Assembly (NCBI RefSeq): GCF_000189635.1
Contig: NW_002476407.1
Location: 248,001 to 312,000, forward strand
DNA: 64,000 nucleotides
Source of the DNA: Tetrahymena thermophila SB210
Taxonomy: Eukaryota; Ciliophora; Oligohymenophorea; Hymenostomatida; Tetrahymenidae
Direction: 5' to 3'
Shown here: positions 26,701-39,509 of the stretch, piece by piece
How positions within the stretch are numbered: the first letter of the stretch is position 1
How the letters are laid out: the number at the start of each line of letters is the position of its first letter
Position numbers and translations under genes: made by a program
The notes under the pieces: model-generated
Told to the model about the DNA's origin: nothing
Databases searched by the model: none
Seen by the model: only the letters and a program-made list of their open reading frames with translations

Positions 26701-29700
26701 CAAATCCATCGTAACTTATATTTTAGGGTCTAAATTCAAACTATATCCCTGTATTCTAACTTGCTACTGGTACATTTATCTCTTCAAAATAAAGAAACAC
26801 CTAATAAATTATTAGATTTTATCAATTAAAAGAATATATATATAATTAATTTTACTTAAGGTATCCCAAGAAAAAATTAATTGAATTAGACTCTGCTAAT
26901 ATATTGTCTTAGCCCTGATCCACTCTACAATGGATGATTCTGGTTCTATAAAAGAGATTAATCATACCCTATCATATTATTGTTGTCAAAGTCACTATAC
27001 AAGCAAGCAGTTATTTTACAAGTATTATATATAAAGATGGATGAAGATTTAAATAGAGAAAGAGCTGATTTATTTGCTTGAACATAGTCAACAACCAATT
27101 TACCGTAATTAATTGTATTATTAACATTAAGGACACTCAATCCTTAATATGTATCATTAGTTTTTACCATGCCACTAATCATCGAAAAAATTTTAATATT
27201 GGGATCTACTCGCTGAACGAATGTTTGATTGAGTGTATTTAAATATCTAAACGTGCTATTCTATGGCTGAGATCCCCACCCATTAATATTATTTTATGAG
27301 AAGTTAAATTTTTACTCAAACAATTATCCTTTAAATGCTAAATATTAAATTTTCGTAATATTTGTGTCATTGTAAATAGGTACTTAAAGTTAAAAACCTT
27401 TTTATAAAATAAATTAAAAAAAAATAAATATTTTTTATTAATTATTTGATTAAATTTGTAATTATGGTTTTTAATTATTTACTTGAATAAGTTATGTTTT
27501 AAACAGTATAATTTAACTTAATTTAGTTAGTAACACCAAAGTAGCTAGCCACACTCACTACTACATTTGGGATGTAAAATTTTTAATTTATGAAAGGAAA
27601 CTAATAAACTTGTATTGTTTTATCTGGTTGAGAAATGATATAGCTACTATTTAAAACATAAGAACCTATTTCTACTCTACTTGAATTTTAAGGAACTGTA
27701 AAGTAAGAAACTAAGAATGAAGAGTATGTTTTCTTTGTTAATTCAGTTAAGTTTATCTAAAATTAAGTTGGCTAAACATTATTAACTGATAAAGTAAAAT
27801 TATATCCTTATGTAGAATTATCATGCTCTATACCACTAATTCCTAAGAAAATTTAGGGATTATTTGAATAATTCAAATTTTAAACTATCTAGGAAGTGTT
27901 TTATGATGTTAAATTAAGAGTCCCATAATTCAAATCACTTGGAGCCAGAAAATCTAGTTTTAAAATAAAATTTAATCAGAAAGTTTTTGAATACAAATTA
28001 TTTTACCATAGTCACATAGAGTATTTGGTTTAATTATTTAACCATTTTAACAATCCAAAAAGCAGGTATTTCCAATTATAGAACTTTATTGTGGCTGTTT
28101 AGTAATTTAGTCTAAAATTTAACAATCTTAGCTTTTAATACACTCATTATTATAAAGGAGATATTAACCTCCACATTTTAGGCATTTATTTTAGTTATTT
28201 TAAGCAGGCTAAAGTATATATAAGCAATTTTCTATTTATCTGTAATTTTATAGCAATTCACTCTATGAATAAATACCACTCACGTTCATGCCTTTTACAA
28301 TTATTAAATTAGTAACAGATTTAAATTAATTTGGATTTTAGCTTATTGCTTCAATATAACCTAAATAAATTTTTTAATTAGTTTTTTTCATGTTAAAACA
28401 CACACCTTAAATACTTTTCTGTTCATAGTTAGTTTAATTAATGCTCAAATTTATAATTGTTTGAGTAAAAGGTGGAAGACATCTTATATTTAATCCTATA
28501 TTAATAACCGTTTATTGAACTAATTGAGTAGAAAAAATTATGTCGTTTCCTTCTATAGTTACATTCAAGTATAACCCTGTGGCATTTTAAAGCTGTGAAA
28601 CAGCAAACATTTTTAAGTTAGAGCTTGTAAGTGATTAAGAAGCGAAAATAATATCATTTACTTATTACTAAGTATAGTAATCAAATATGAGTGTCATAGA
28701 ATTTTCAATGTCTAGATTTCTTATAGAGAAAAATCTTTGATCGGAAAGAATTGGGTAGTAAAAATTGCTGTTTAAATTTTAAATTTGTTAAAACTAAACA
28801 TCATTTTATAATTCTACTTCTTAACTATAGCCTGAAACCATTAAAATTTAATTAGCAACAATATTTCTTTTGTTTTAAAAAATAATATGTTAATAATCTA
28901 ATTTTTTAGATAAATTTTACTGATTGATTTATGATTATAACTAGCTACTTTACATCAAGAGATAGTTTCCTACTAATTAGCTTTCACTTATTTAAGATAG
29001 CTGTATAAGCTGGTTAACATTCTAGTAAAAAGAAGACTGAGTAAAAAAGAAAAAGTTGTATACTTATCCACATAGAAGAGATGAAATAGGAGTCCATAAA
29101 GGAAATAATCCTACATTTGGCATGGTACTTAAGTTTATTGTAGGATTTAAGGATTAATATGTATTAGAAATCGTTTAAGAATTGCTTGAATTAGTATAAA
29201 TTAGCCCTAATTCTAGCATATTTTATTATTAGTTTAATGTGCAAGCAAAATATATCCATTAGTTCTACAAGCTTTGAGGAATGATTAATACTAAATAATT
29301 CTAAAAACTACTCAGGATTATTTTAGTTTAAACTCCTGAGTTCTACTATGTTTCGCTAAAAAACACAGTTAGCAACCTGAGGTTAATCTCTGGGCCTTCA
29401 TTAAAATAGATTTAAGAAAAAAAATAAATATAGGATTATCTTAAAAATAAATAATGAGTATTAATTACTAGTAGAATCAGTTGTATCTGATGACATATAA
29501 AATAAAGTATAATTTGTATTAAATGAGTTAGCTCCAACAGGTATTTAATAATTTAACCAAAAACCCAGAGAAATACTTTATACTTGGTTATTTATATAAT
29601 ATTAGCCTCCAAGCTATCTTTTACTAATACTTGTAGGAATTTAACTTGGTTAAGGACATTATATCTAAGTAAAATGTGGTTTAATAGGATATATCTATTA

Positions 29701-29799
29701 AAGTGATTACTAGGATAAACTTTGTTCTAAAAATACAAATAAATAGAACAAAATAAGTTAAATGGATTTTATTTATCTAATTGTTTAGAATAGTAACAT
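11764..29799 (-). CDS. Giant REJ/EGF/GPS-domain multi-pass surface protein (polycystin-1-like architecture)
   Basis: One gene of about 5,590 codons. The start at 29799 is chosen because a signal peptide follows (hydrophobic IQLILFYLFVFLEQSLS); the stop TGA is at 11766-11764. Introns placed by frame: 29396-29468, 27954-28006, 27398-27482, 26801-26855, 26233-26290, 24603-24660, 21349-21400, 20181-20230, 19434-19498, 19000-19211, 17652-17706, 16617-16677, 16153-16204, 15748-15816, 14427-14482, 14057-14212, 13536-13582. Order of parts: lectin/LamG-like stretches, small Cys clusters, a Ser/Thr/Asn linker (~1090-1230), a furin-like/growth-factor-receptor Cys array (~2670-4140), a REJ-type region (GSFIVNPTSGTAGSDIFQIS), an EGF module (~4460), and a GPS module (CTYYDEE, IICSCTHLTDFSAAL; ~4735-4790). 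Then come a membrane segment (IIIIGVLVVGVFF), a ~460-residue charged cytoplasmic region and four more membrane helices. It is probably an adhesion or sensory receptor; the role is inferred. Some small introns may be missed. Confidence 0.8.
26021..26150 (-). repeat. Coding tandem repeat, heptapeptide SQNxTQT
   Basis: Inside the giant gene the encoded protein repeats a seven-residue unit: SQNNTQT, SQNTTQS, SQNITQT, SQNITQT, then a degenerate copy. Each unit carries an N-x-T glycosylation sequon. It lies in a wider Ser/Thr/Asn-rich stretch (about 25785-26190), a mucin-like spacer between folded ectodomain segments. Confidence 0.75.
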
Positions 29800-31169
29800 C
29801 TTTAGGAAAAATGGCGAGAGTCTTTGAAGGGTAAACAAATTGAATTTAATTACTTAATTAGCTTTAAATTTATTATCAATTATAAAGTTTTAAGTTTCTA
29901 AAATCTAAGAAAATTTGTTTGATTTCTATTTAAAAAATATACCTTTTCCTATAAAATTATGTAGTTCAATTTGAACACTGATTTTATCATTTAAGTTTTG
30001 ATTAAATGTTTTTGGTTTATCATTTTAATAAGCTTAATTAAGATTTGTGATTTTATTTAAATAAGGACCTTAAAAAAATGTTTATTAATTTTAAAAGACA
30101 TTATATTTATTCATTTCATTTATTTTCTAAATTTAAATCATTTATTTCGTTTATTTTTTTGGTAGAAGTATTTATTTCTTGTTCTGTTAGTTAATTTTTA
30201 ATTAAAATATTTATTTAATTTAAACATTTATTTTTTTTGTTGTTGTTGAGGGTATTTAAGTTTTAGATTTAAGTAAACATTTTTGTAAAATATTTTTTTA
30301 ATTGATCAATTATTATAATATTTACATTTATTTCTTCTCTATTTATGCTTTTAACAAATTGAAAATATACTTTTTATGTTTAAAATCATAAATTTATTTG
30401 CCTTTTGGATTTATATTTGAAAATTATTTCACAATAAGAAAATATTTACTAATAATGTTTCAATCACAAAAAAATATTTTTGGAAATGATTAATTATTTA
30501 ACCTATTTTTTTTTATTTAAATTATTTTTAATTTTTAAATATGCTGCTTAAATTTCATGAACATCAAAAAAATATTTTCTAAGAAAATTACATTTTGTTT
30601 TAATATTTATTAAAGTAATTTTAAATTAATATTTTTTAAATACAAATAAATTACAAATATTAGAAAAATAATAACTTTTAATTGTATTTTTTATTTTATA
30701 TCTTTAAAAATTAAAAATAAATATTTAAATTGTTTAAACTAATTTTTATATTTAAAATTAAATGAATAAAAGTTAAGAATATTATCTATTTTAATATAAA
30801 AATTTAATTATTGCTTTTAGAGAATATTATTTACTCAATCAACTAGGTTTTTTGAGATTATACAATTCAAGAGGCTTTAGATTTTGAAGTTTTTAACAAA
30901 ATATTTCAGATAATTAGTACTATTTAAAATATACAAAATAATAATCAAAAGTATTTACCACTTCTTATCATATTTATGCAAGTATTTTAACTACAGAAAT
31001 TGAAATATTAATCTATATTTGTAAATAAACAATTATGTTTTAGAATGTGCTATAAGACTTCAATAAATCATATAAATACAAATAATTTAGATTGAAAATA
31101 GTTATTTTTAATCTAATATTTTAAGATAAAAATTAAAAAAGTAAAAAATTGAAAAGAAGTAATAATACA
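29800..31169. promoter_or_regulatory. Divergent intergenic region between two Cys-rich membrane protein genes
   Basis: 1,370 nt between the start codons at 29799 (-) and 31170 (+). It must contain both promoters if the start calls hold. The sequence is AT-rich; around 30100-30240 there are loosely repeated ATTTATTT-type units on the + strand. On the - strand the frame stays open in the ciliate code from about 30460 down to the start at 29799, with a possible small intron near 29905-29943, so an upstream non-coding or coding exon cannot be excluded. No specific factor site was recognised. Confidence 0.45.
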
Positions 31170-34100
31170 ATGATTACTTTAAATAGTTTTAATGATATTT
31201 TAATAAAATTAATTATTACAACATTCTGTACTGCAGTAGTTGATGCCTTTGACATTATAGATTCTTCTTGCTTAGCTTTTCCTTTCTGTTAAATATGCTC
31301 TACTAGTTCATGTTTAATATGTATAGAGGGATATTAACTTAGCTAAGATAATCTGTGCTAACTTAATACAAATATTTAAAATAAGTACCCGAAGATAGGC
31401 TTTTATTTTGATACTCTTTCTTAATAATTATAATTATGCCATCCATCGTGTGAGATGTGTAGAGGACCTTATTAATTTTAGTGCTTAGGATGCATTTAAG
31501 GCTATTAAGAAATAATTTCATATTCAGATATGTTTTATTGTATTAAATGTGAAGTCAGTAACTGCAGCAGGTTTAGCATTTTTTCTATATTTTATCTTCA
31601 CACTTTTAACATCCAAAATCATAATACATATAAAATATTTCATTTTTAAATGAAATTTTTCATCATTTGTTAATAAAGAAGATTTTACTTCATTGCTAAT
31701 TAAGGAAGTTTATTATCATTTATGATATTTCTTTTTATAGACTTAAACTTTTTCTTAAATAATTAGATGTGATACAGATGGAAAATGCTTAGAATGTATT
31801 CCCTAATTTTATTTAGATTAAAATTCCAATTAGTGCACTTAATGTTAAACTTAAAATTGCTAAATTTGCAGTAGCGTAAGCACTTGCGTTTAATGTTCTA
31901 AAGGGTATATTTTATCAGGCTCTGGAAATCAATGTAACATCGAATCTGTAAATGCAATATGCTAAATTTAAAGATGTAAATTAATATATTTTTATTATAT
32001 TACTTAGATTTTTGCCCTTGTATATTTTAATTAGACTATTTTATTTCTAAAAATATTGTAATCTTCCAAAGAAATCACTAATTAATTCTTATATAAACAA
32101 ATTTAAATTTTATGCCACTTTCAATTTAGAATCGAGAGATATTTTTTATCAAAAAGGTAAATCGTGCAACAAAGAAGGTTAGTGTAATTTGTGTTAAGAT
32201 GGATTCTTTTTATAAAATGGTTTATGTAAATAATGCTAGTAGCCTTGTTTAACTTGCCAAGATGAAAGCACATCATGCAAATCTTGCCAAAGAGACGCAT
32301 ATAAAGATTATTATCTCTAAGGAACTTAGTGTGTTATGAGCTGTAATCATCAATTTTATGCTTCTAAATAATTAGGTAGGTGCGTTGAATGCTCTTCAGC
32401 AATCGAAGGTTGCTTAACTTGCCTTGATTAATTTACTTGTACTTCTTGCATTGATTCTATAAATTATACTATATAAAACAATAAATGTGTGAGAAAGTGC
32501 AAGCCAAATTAATTCGTTCTGATGAATAGTCTACAGTAAATAAAATCCTTGTAATAAAGAAGATTATGGGAATTGGATTAAGATTCTGTAATAAACTCTT
32601 GCTAAAACTGCTCACCTGAAATAAACTCTGTATGCAAATAGTGTATAGGTTTGCCAACATATTGCGAAATTTGTTAAGATGGCTATTTTATTTATAACGG
32701 AAAATGCCTTAACTCTTGTCCACCAAAGACATACTCGCTTACTAAATCAAAATTAAAGAAATGCTTCGATTGGTATTTATCAATATTCCTTACGTCATCT
32801 ATTTCTTTTATTTGCCATTTAAAAAATACATTAAATTAAAATTTTCTTCATTTAATTTGTAAATTACACTAATAAAATTGGCTACAAATTTTAATAAATG
32901 ACGTTCGAATTAATTTAAATTAATTTGTAACTTCCAATAAATAAATTTTTATATTTTATCAAAAAAGCATGGAAGGATGTAAACAGTGCATAAATGGGAA
33001 TACTTGCCTTTAATGTGAAGATTCTTTCTAATCAAACTCAAATCAGCAATGCCAGATAAAATATTAATATGCATTATCTAACTAACCTATTAAATGTCTT
33101 TAAAATTAAGTATTTTTTAATGGTTTTTGCATGCCCTCTTGTCCTTCTGGAACTATTCCTTTCAAAAATAAATGCTAAGCTTATGATTCTTGTGAGATAA
33201 TTTCATTTGACATCGGATAATAAATTGCAGTATGCTAAAAATGTAAAGATTCAAGTAAATTTATATATCAAGGATACTGCTTATCTTAGTGCCCGAGGTT
33301 TTTAAATACAGCCTCTGCAAATGGTATATGCCTTCCAAAATGTGATAGTGACTCCTTAACTTTACTTTAAGATTATTCATTCCCTTAATGTGTAAAGGAA
33401 TGCCCTTTAAATAGCATAATCTCTGGATATTAGGAGCTGAATTAACAGTATTGCATTTAAACATCCTGTAAATTAGGTGAATATTTTGATACAATCGATT
33501 ATTTTAGCTCTGAAAATAAAGATTCAAAGTAAATGTGTAAGCAATGTCATCCTTCTTGTTTAACATGTAATGGACCTACATAATACGATTGCATAGAATG
33601 TACAACAGGGTTAGTCTTTTAAGAGTATTATTTAAATAATGACCTAAATCCTTTACTAATGCAAACCAGAGTAAACTATGCGAACTCTACAGTAACTACT
33701 AAAGCGAGTATTCGAATTTGCTAAAATAATTGTAATTATGGATACTAAAAATCATTTAATGGGGTATGCATAAAATGCTAAGATTTAATATAGTGCTTGA
33801 AATGTCCTTCATTTAGCTACATTAATGGTAATAAATGCTAAGATTCGTGCTAGTCTGATCCATCACTTATTGAAAAAATAGATACAAAAAGCTTTTCCAA
33901 TGATTTTTGTGATTAAAGACCAGGCTTAGTTTTGTATGTGAGTTGCTCTAAAAAAATAGGAAATATTTGTTTATCAGCAAAGTTTCTAACTATTCAAGCT
34001 ATAGCTTAAATATCTTCATTTAACAATAATCAATCTAGCTTAGTATGCAACACTTCCTAAAAATTCTAGCTTATAGTTTAATTTGATGATAATTTAAATT

Positions 34101-37100
34101 TGTATAATATAACGGGGTTTAATCCTTAAATTTAAAAATTCAGTGTTTCTTGTTCTTTAAAAGATTAAAATAAGTAATTGTATGGAGCCTCAACTAAAAT
34201 AATTGAATTTCTTGGTAATTTTACAGGAGATTTTTCTATTTCAACAGATAAAGCTAATTCCTAGTACGATTAAATAAATTTCAATTTAAGTAATTTCAGA
34301 ATCCCTAATTTGCTTAATAATTAGTTGAATTTTTCTGTGTAAGTATCGACTAAGTATATAGATCTCTCTGGAAAAGAATAAATTTTTGATATATTTTAAG
34401 CAAATTAGTATTTAAACAGCAATTTTCTTCCATAATATAGAAATTAGAATCTTAGTTTATCTTCTAATTTTAGTTTTCCTCTCTTTAATTTCAACTAGTA
34501 GCTTTAAATCAAAGCTGAAATATTTTCTATTGTATAAGGAGAAAGGATAAATTCGTTTTATTCAAAATACATTACAGTTTATTCAAATAATTAAAATATG
34601 AATAATTCAAAAATAATTGTACAATACAACAAATAGGAAACAGTTAAGTAAATTATATCATACATACTAACAAACTATTCAGACACTAGCTTAAACGATT
34701 TTTCTTCGATTTATTAAATAAATGACATTTTAAATTACACTTCAAATAATGTTAGCTCTGACATAGAAGTCCAAAGAGATGTTAATATCTTAAAGTCTTA
34801 TAATTATGGATTTAATTAGCAGTTTATAGGGTGTGATAGCAACATTACATGCAATAATTAGGGTAAATGTGGCTTGAATCGTAACTATTATACGATGTGT
34901 GAGTGCTTTGACAATTATATAGGTAAATTTAATTAAAAATAAAATAAAATATTTTACAGTATATTTAATTATTAGGAGAAGGATGTTCATGGTAGAATAA
35001 CTAATTATTTACTAACGCTTTATAATATGTTGAATAATTTACTACAAACCTTTTAATTTCGCAGATGGCTCCATATAAGTAATTTCATTTTTAAACTACT
35101 TCTTGAAATATAAATAATTTTAATTAATTTTATGAAAAATACAATTTTAATATTTAATGAAAATAAATCTTTATTTTTAATTTAAAAAAGTATTAGCATG
35201 CTAGAATTAAAATATTCTATTTTACTTACATTGATGAAGTCAAGATAAATATTTACATAGACCAGCTTTTAAAATATTTACACAATCTTATATTAACTAG
35301 ATAGTGATATGCTTAATTAGCTGTCTTTAAGTGGTATTTAAAATATATTAGAAATATACAGTTATTTGATAGATTTAGCAAGGTAATTTAATCTTATGAA
35401 ATAAATTAGTGGAAATATAGTAAATTTAATAGAAAAAACTGTAATAACCTACTTTAGGAAAGTTTAAGGGAATATGACATTTGAAAGCTCTAATTTATAC
35501 ATATAATTTTAATACATATATAATTCTAATAAAGATTTAACGATCCCTTTTACACAAAACCTAAAATTTATATTAAAATTCAAGAAAAGATAGCTTTAAT
35601 AAACATAATTTTAATTTAATAAGTATTATTTAGTTTCTTTTAATTTACCGAGCGATGTTTTCATTACAAATCCAATTGAAAATTAATTTGCAAATAATAA
35701 TAATGTTATTGTGGCTCTATCACCTGTGACAACAAACAGGCTATTATACACAGATTAAAATGGTATGGTTCATCAAGAGCAAAATTTATTTTTTAGCTTG
35801 GATGCTAGTTTAAAAGGACCTTAAGGAAAAGCAATTAAATTTAGTCCTGAATGCTATATTTTTACAAATAATCTTACATATCTAGATACAATAAGCAATT
35901 TAAATTTTGAAAGGATAAATGATTTTTCTTAGCTACAGTGTGAAAACATCGGGTTTAATTCTACATTTATAGGACTTTAATTATCCCAAGATTATATAAA
36001 TTCAATAGATTCAAGCTAAGAAAATAATAAAAACAACATATTATAATCTATATCAGATGATGGTGATTCTTTTTATTCTCTAAAAGTTGGTTTGATTGCT
36101 TCTTTTATAATCATATCTCACATGATGTTTTTTTTTACAAAATTTTTTTGTAAAGGAAAAACTCTTATCTATACCTGCATTTTGACAAAATAATCAGATG
36201 AAACTGCAATTCCTAATTAATCTAATGTATAAAGCAACACTCAAAAACAAGAAATATAATAGAAAAATCAATTTAACTGCACAAATATTAAAGAGCAAAT
36301 GAACCAAATTAACATTATAAAAGATAAGGATCAATTAAATTCCAATCAAAATAAAATTCAAAATAAATATATTAAGAGAAAAGAAAGCTTGAGAATTATA
36401 GCAGGTATAAAAATGGATACTTCTTAGGATTTCAAATAGTAATAATAGTAAGATCAGTAATAATAATATTAAATAAAACAAAGAGATGTACCATTAATAT
36501 AAGAAGTTTGTTTATAGCCTTAGATAATATCTTAAATAGTAGAAAAACCAATTTAAATAAATAATCAAAATATCTAATCGTTAAGTAATTGCTCAATGAG
36601 TCCTGACTCAATTCAAATTGTATTTCAAAATAATTTTATCCATCAAAATTAAAATAAAGAAACTATTAAATAAAGTAATACCTTTAGCATAGTATCAAAT
36701 AATGCTGAATAAAATCAACAATCTATCCAAGTAAACTAAAATACCTCTCCAAAATAAGACAATATTATTAAAATTAGCAATAATTAAATATTTGATAAAA
36801 TATTTTTCTACCACTCTTTTACCTGCTTCAACATAAGTTTTGAATACTGTCCAAACTACTTCAGAGTAATGCACTTTGCTCTTAATTATTATATGATAGC
36901 TTCTTCAAATATACTTGTCCTAAGTTTCTTACAAAGATACAATTTAGAATAAATAGATTAAGTAATAGTTTCTGTCATTTTTGGTATGGCTTTTACCTAT
37001 TTAATCTCCTTTTTAGTTCTCTTAATATTTTAAGCTATTTTTAGGTTTCTTAAAAGTGAAAATAAACTGTCAAATTTACAACTATTTTAATATTATTTAG

Positions 37101-37315
37101 TGTTTGCTATTCTATTTGCTGTAGGATCAGTTATAATATCTTATAGCTCCTCTGAGAGTTCCTCGTATAGTGTTTTATCATATATCATATCTATCATAAT
37201 TTCAATATCTTTAGCAATTATTCTAGAATCTATATCACTTCTGTTTTTGAAATATCATAAATCATAGAGAATACTTTAGCTTATTAGATACAGAAGTCTG
37301 GATTTCTAAAAATGA
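31170..37315 (+). CDS. Cys-rich, EGF-containing multi-pass membrane protein
   Basis: ATG 31170 to TGA 37313-37315 gives 1,802 residues with introns 31571-31766 (196 nt), 31976-32156 (181 nt), 32773-32967 (195 nt), 34923-34975 (53 nt) and 35079-35190 (112 nt). The N-terminus has a hydrophobic segment (LIKLIITTFCTAVVDA) that may be a signal peptide. Residues ~40-870 are an array of CxxC-type furin-like/growth-factor-receptor repeats (for example CQQPCLTCQDESTSCKSC). A beta-rich segment and an EGF module (GCDSNITCNNQGKCG... CECFDNYIGEGC; ~1030-1070) follow, then a GAIN-like stretch without a clear GPS. A first membrane helix lies near residue 1400, a Q/N-rich cytoplasmic region follows, and a cluster of about four to five helices ends the protein. 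The order mirrors the giant protein encoded divergently upstream. Sensory or adhesive surface function is inferred. Confidence 0.8.
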
Positions 37316-37705
37316 AGGAATTAATTTATTTAAAATATTATTCAATTTAATTTATTAATTTTGTAAATATAAAAAATCTAATTTTATTTTTTTATTTTAT
37401 ATTTAAGATATGTAAATTCAAAAATATTTTTATAAAAAAATTATTGTGAATAATTCAATAATTAATTCTAAAATCTTTAAATTTTTTGTTATAATTGCTT
37501 AAAGAGTGTGTCTACAGTAATTAATCTTTGTCTAAATATATATATATGTGAAAAAAGATACAAGAATAAAGCTAACATTATATTAACTCTCTCCTCTAAG
37601 ATTAAACTTATTCATATAAAAAAATAATAAAAGATCAATATATTTTATTGTTAAATTAAAAACAAGCAAGCATTAATTTTTTAAAAAAATTAAATTCATT
37701 ATAAA
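37316..37705. other. Short intergenic spacer
   Basis: 390 nt, AT-rich, with a short TA run near 37537. It holds the 3' UTR of the Cys-rich gene and the promoter of the next gene. Nothing else was seen. Confidence 0.55.
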
Positions 37706-38674
37706 ATGTTTCCATAAACTAATATATTTGGTGGTAACCAAGGGGCAACAGGAGGTGGATTATTCAACAACAATTAAGGAGGTGCAATGAATTAAGGAAT
37801 GCAACAAGGAGGCTTATTCACATAGTAATAAACTGGGTTAAATAATACATTTGGTGTATAGCCTTAGCAACAATAGCCATAATTAGGTTATTTTAACTAA
37901 ATGTAAACTATAAATCCAAATCCCTAAATGACTGGCTTTAACTAAGCTGAAAAAAATAAATAGGATGTCTTCCTTGTACTTAAGCATCATAGATTCATAA
38001 TGGATTATCAAAAAAATTATCATAGATTACTTACACTTATTTAAGATGTATGTTAAAAAACAAATTAAAATTTAGTACAAGAAACTCAAAAGCTTGGTGA
38101 AGGAAAGGTTACAACTAATAATCCAAACACTACTATTCAAGGAATAGCAAATCCTGCAAATAATAATTAATAGCAAGTCGTTGTTAAAGGAATTAATACA
38201 GAAAATATTGAATAAACAAGCTAAAATCTGGAAAAAATTCGCGAAAAGAATGAACTCATATTTGCTAAATTATTTGAAATTCACTGCTTAATAGAGAGAA
38301 TAGCATCAAATGCTAACACAATCGAAAGAGATTCTAATGCAGAAATGAGGCTTTTCAGGTAGTTTAATGATATTGATTCATCAATTACTCATCAAAACTA
38401 AAAGCTAATTGATTTAAATTAAAAAATAATTGATGCAAAAAACAATTAAGCAGGAGGTGAATTGAATACAAATAATAACTAAAATTCAAGTGCTAGAGAA
38501 TAAAATGGATCAATTAATAATCAAAACATAACTAAAAAAAAGTAGGTTCTTATTGATATGCTAGGATAAATTAAAAAAGGTGTTGAAATTATTAAAGAAT
38601 AACATTAAGAAGACTCTAAAGATTTTGAAATATTAATCAAAAAGCTAAATCAATCTAGGACTCATCCTTTTTGA
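37706..38674 (+). CDS. FG/Gly/Gln-rich N-terminus plus coiled coil; possible nucleoporin (Nup62-complex type)
   Basis: Intronless frame of 322 residues, ATG 37706 to TGA 38672-38674. Residues 1-80 are Gly/Asn/Gln-rich with FG-like motifs (NIFGGNQGATGGGLF, NTFGVQPQ), as in FG nucleoporins. Residues ~80-150 and ~185-320 are helical and coiled-coil-like (DVFLVLKHHRFIMDYQKNYH; NQKLIDLNQKIIDAKNN). A short FG region followed by coiled coils is the plan of channel nucleoporins such as Nup58/Nup62/Nup54, which line the nuclear pore and bind transport receptors. The FG motifs are few, so a generic low-complexity coiled-coil protein is the alternative. The family assignment is an inference. Confidence 0.6.
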
Positions 38675-39509
38675 GATATAAATATTGGACAAAAAAGCAA
38701 ATAAACAAAGAAAGAAAGAAATAAATAAATATTATAAAAAATTATTTTAAAATAAATTTAAAAACAAATAAAAAAGAATGTTGGTTCAATTATTTTTTTG
38801 TAAAATACTATTTTTTTAATTATCAATTTTAATTATTAATTTGTATTTATATATTCAATCATATTCGAAATTTTATTTTAAGAATAGCAAATTATTTTTT
38901 TTTTGTAAAATTGTATTCTAAGAATGACAAATATATTTTTTTATAAAATTTTATTTTATCCAAAATAATTGAAGGGTTTGAAATTAAAAGCTTATTATTT
39001 CATTCAAATTCATTTTTTTATTTACTAAATGGTATTTAAATTTAGAAAAGTAAAAACGCGGAATTTTTTTATTCAGTCAATTGAAATATAAAAAACATGA
39101 ATAATATTTTCTTTAAAATCACTTAAAACATGCAGCTAAATATAAATTCAAATGAGCGGAAAAAATCTTTGGTGAATAATCAAATAAATACCAATTCAAT
39201 TTTAAGCATGCTGTATTTATAATTCAGAAACTATACATGCAGGTAATTAATTATTTTGTTTTGAATTTGAAAAATATAGTCAATCAATTAATCAATATCT
39301 TTGTTAAGTTAAAAACAGCCTTATCAAATTCAAATAAAACCAAAGAAAAAAAAAACTTTAAAAAATTAAGTTTTATTCAAACATAAAGTTTAATAAGAAT
39401 ATATAATAGTAAAAGTAGTCAATATTTCTTAATTGGGCTAGCTACAAAAAAGTAAGCACTGACTAGATAAAGACGAAAAAAAAATTGAATCAATTTTACT
39501 CATAAAACT
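38675..39509. other. Intergenic spacer
   Basis: 835 nt of AT-rich sequence between two + strand genes, with long T runs near 38800-38950. No gene, RNA or repeat was recognised. Confidence 0.55.

Noticed and set aside
16000..29800. Regularly spaced C-rich segments considered as a CRISPR or DNA satellite array
   Set aside because: The periodicity is at the protein level (CxxC modules); the DNA copies differ and spacing varies.
29905..30460. Possible upstream coding exon for the giant gene (frame open on the - strand, including an ATG near 30107)
   Set aside because: Lys/Asn/Gln/Ile-only translation is expected from AT-rich non-coding DNA when only TGA stops. The ATG at 29799 directly precedes a signal peptide.
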